The notes beneath the pieces are model-generated. The model was not told the DNA's origin. It made no database searches and saw only the letters and a program-made list of their open reading frames with translations. The translations under genes were made by a program, and so were the position numbers. Below, piece after piece: positions 6,360 to 7,598 of a DNA stretch of 7,598 nucleotides. Position 1 is the first letter of the stretch, and each line of letters opens with the position of its first letter. Source of the DNA: Fen-671 sp035502515 (GTDB taxonomy: Bacteria; Actinomycetota; Acidimicrobiia; Acidimicrobiales; Palsa-688); NCBI GenBank assembly GCA_035502515.1, contig DATJUH010000102.1, forward strand, positions 1 through 7,598, written 5' to 3'.

Positions 6360-6947
6360 GTGGGCGAGCAGGCAATAGGGGTAGACGAGCTGGTCTCCCG
6401 GGGTTGGATCCGACTCGAGAGCTACCTCGACCCCGCCAGCCGGGCGTCTTTGGCCAAGCCCGCAGGATTGCCTTGGCGCCCGCTGGCTCCCCGGGTCGGG
6501 GCGATAACGCAGAGCGGTTGGTTCGCCCAGGTGCCCATCGAGGAGGTAACGGGCCCGGTACGAGCTTTCGGCTCGATGATCCACGGTCTGATCGGGCAGT
6601 CGGTCGAGGCTCACATGCCGGCGTTCAACGAGGTGACCTGGCAGCGTTATCTCCCCGGTAACGACCATATCGACCCTCACCGAGACCAAGCCTTCTACAG
6701 CGGACCGATCGTGATCGTGACCCTGGCCGGGTGCGCACAGTTCGTCATCCTGGCATCTCGCAACCCGCCGGTGATCTCCGCCAATTGGGTCACGGGCGAC
6801 GGCGACGTGGTCATCCTGCGAGGCGCCGGGCTCGGCGGCTCTGAGTCTCGTTGCCCCCTGCACTCGGTCGGGCCGCCGGCCACCGAGCGGCTCACCGTCA
6901 GCTTCCGCCACAACGAAAAGGGCCCCGGCGGCTGGGCTGAGAGGTGA
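6360..6947 (+). CDS. AlkB-like 2OG-Fe(II) dioxygenase
   Basis: The 195-residue protein shows the double-stranded beta-helix ligand set of iron/2-oxoglutarate oxygenases. His107-Arg-Asp109 (in DHIDPHRDQ) and His168 (in CPLHSVGPP) would hold the iron. Arg177-x-Thr-x-Ser-x-Arg183 (ERLTVSFR) fits the RxNxTxR pattern that binds 2-oxoglutarate and substrate in AlkB-type enzymes. FNEVTWQRYLPG (89-100) just before the first ligand is the usual strand with a conserved Tyr. AlkB-like proteins repair alkylated DNA or RNA, but others modify proteins or small molecules, so the substrate is open. GTG 6360 is the only start in the frame after the TGA at 6321-6323, and its SD is poor. The stop shares one base with the next start (TGATG), implying translational coupling to the MarR gene. 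Confidence 0.72.
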   Translation: MGEQAIGVDELVSRGWIRLESYLDPASRASLAKPAGLPWRPLAPRVGAITQSGWFAQVPIEEVTGPVRAFGSMIHGLIGQSVEAHMPAFNEVTWQRYLPGNDHIDPHRDQAFYSGPIVIVTLAGCAQFVILASRNPPVISANWVTGDGDVVILRGAGLGGSESRCPLHSVGPPATERLTVSFRHNEKGPGGWAER

Positions 6948-7252
6948 TGGCTTGTTCGACCCGCGCCAACCCCTTGACGAGGTCCAAAGACCACTCCGAG
7001 CCGCTGACCGCCACCGAAGAGATGTTCTGGCGAGCTCTCATGTGTATCGTCCTTTGCTTGCCTCGGCAACTGCACGAGGACATGGTGCGGGGCTCCGGCA
7101 TAACGGCCAGCGAGTACATGGTGATCATGAACCTGTCCGAAGCGCACCTTCAACATCGCCGACCACGAGCGCGACGCTCGCACTCCTTGGGCGTCGGTGC
7201 TGGCGTTCGGGTTGGCGTTCGACCCACCTCTCGTCGAGCCGGGAGACGCTAA
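6947..7252 (+). pseudogene. MarR-family regulator, truncated before the DNA-binding wing
   Basis: From the ATG at 6947 the sequence reads LTATEEMFWRALMCIVLCLP (20-39), then RGSGITASEYMVIMNLSEA (48-66). This is the dimerisation helix and start of the winged-helix region of MarR proteins, which normally have about 150 residues. After residue 66 (about 7145) the homology stops and the frame becomes an arginine-rich tail (RRPRARRSHSLGV) with no MarR character, ending at a TAA at 7250-7252. The recognition helix and beta-wing are missing, so specific DNA binding is unlikely. The ATG overlaps the oxygenase stop by one base. A GTG directly before it at 6944 is an alternative start. GAGAGG at 6939-6944 is close but could serve as SD. 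The original protein probably regulated the coupled oxygenase. I infer a deletion at the breakpoint. Confidence 0.72.
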
Positions 7253-7319
7253 CAGTGGCAAAGAGCTTGGGCCGTTCCCGACTTCATTGGCCACTCTCGG
7301 GAGCGCCAGCGGCGACTAG
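7143..7319 (+). pseudogene. Unidentified C-terminal coding fragment
   Basis: A frame different from the MarR frame is open from 7131 to a TAG at 7317-7319. It has very strong G/C third positions, as expected of real coding sequence here. It reads RTFNIADHERDARTPWASVL (from 7143), then AFGLAFDPPLVEPGDANSG and a tail ending in GSASGD. There is no start codon at its beginning. The only internal GTG (7182) has no SD. It looks like the end of a former gene joined to the truncated MarR gene near 7140-7150. I do not recognise the family, and it does not look like a MarR C-terminus. Confidence 0.45.
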
Positions 7320-7403
7320 GTTCCCTAGGTGCGAGCCTGTCCAGGCCGGCAAAGGATGTGAACGCGACGTCCAAGGACGCGCGGTGCGAAAGGAAGCAGG
7401 CTC
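7320..7403 (+). other. Leader region of the SDR gene
   Basis: 84 bases without a gene. It contains a short inverted repeat CGTCC-AA-GGACG (7368-7379) and AGGAAG (7391-7396), the SD of the following gene. No convincing promoter hexamers are seen. Confidence 0.4.
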
Positions 7404-7598
7404 ATGCCCGACAGCTCAGTAGTAGGTAATTCTGGCTCTTCGGTCGATGACCGTCACCTCCTGCTGGTGGGCGCCGGGCCCGGCCTTGGGATGGCCGTGG
7501 CCCGTCGCTTTGCCGAGGAGGGCTACCGAGTGACCTTGGTGGCCCGCAGCGTGGACGGGCTCGGCCATCTGGCTGACGGCCTGGCTGACACCGGGGCC
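7404..7598 (+). CDS. Short-chain dehydrogenase/reductase (SDR), N-terminal part (cut by window edge)
   Basis: 65 codons are open from the ATG to the right edge. After a short polar lead, HLLLVGAGPGLGMAVARRFA is the first strand and glycine-rich turn (G-x-G-x-G-x-G type) of a Rossmann fold, followed by EEGYRVTLVARS. This is the NAD(P)-binding start of an SDR oxidoreductase. The Arg in VARS at the end of the second strand is often seen in NADPH-preferring members. AGGAAG ends 7 bases before the ATG and supports this start. The catalytic Tyr-x-x-x-Lys lies beyond the window, so substrate and activity cannot be judged. Confidence 0.85.
   Translation, partial: MPDSSVVGNSGSSVDDRHLLLVGAGPGLGMAVARRFAEEGYRVTLVARSVDGLGHLADGLADTGA

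Noticed and set aside
6278..6661. Plus-strand 127-codon frame overlapping the oxygenase start
   Set aside because: It is Arg/Gly/Pro-rich with no family features, and is out of frame with the clear oxygenase motifs.
1..7598. CRISPR arrays, tRNA or rRNA genes, riboswitches
   Set aside because: No regularly spaced repeats, no cloverleaf-like segments and no known RNA cores were seen on either strand.

Overview
This is a high-GC window. GTG as well as ATG starts, strong G/C preference at third codon positions, and the gene families present (a DUF3089 exported protein, a tandem GNAT protein, and an IS3-type transposase resembling those common in high-GC Gram-positives) suggest an actinobacterium or a related high-GC soil lineage. 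The species cannot be told from the sequence. I see no rRNA, tRNA, CRISPR array, phage structural gene or replication origin.

Left part (1-2930) is loosely packed and eroded. It starts with the 5' part of a secreted DUF3089 protein on the minus strand, cut by the window edge. Next comes a weak, frameshifted membrane-protein-like stretch on the plus strand (about 625-968). An intact VOC (glyoxalase-fold) gene follows on the minus strand, with its start codon overlapping the stop codon of an internally deleted IS3-family transposase remnant. After that is a class I methyltransferase whose SAM-binding core has been deleted with a frame change. The last 350 bases hold no recognisable gene, only an all-frame stop motif and a long inverted repeat.

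Middle part (2930-6202) is a well-preserved divergent pair: a tandem-domain GNAT acetyltransferase (minus) and a penicillin-acylase-family Ntn hydrolase (plus). They share a 60-78 bp intergenic segment with a GC palindrome. One predicted enzyme adds acyl groups to amines and the other hydrolyses amide-linked acyl groups, so linked substrates are possible but unproven.

Right part (6203-7598) is on the plus strand. A good sigma-70-like promoter precedes an AlkB-like 2OG-Fe(II) oxygenase. This is followed, with a one-base stop/start overlap, by a MarR-type regulator that breaks off before its DNA-recognition region. The sequence then continues in another frame as an unidentified C-terminal coding fragment. 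The window ends in the N-terminus of an SDR oxidoreductase with a good ribosome binding site.

I find no convincing new multi-gene system. The most striking pattern is that at least three genes (transposase, methyltransferase, MarR) have lost internal segments while flanking segments stay recognisable. This points to local gene decay by deletion or to an assembly problem. The acylase/GNAT pair is the most plausible functional unit.
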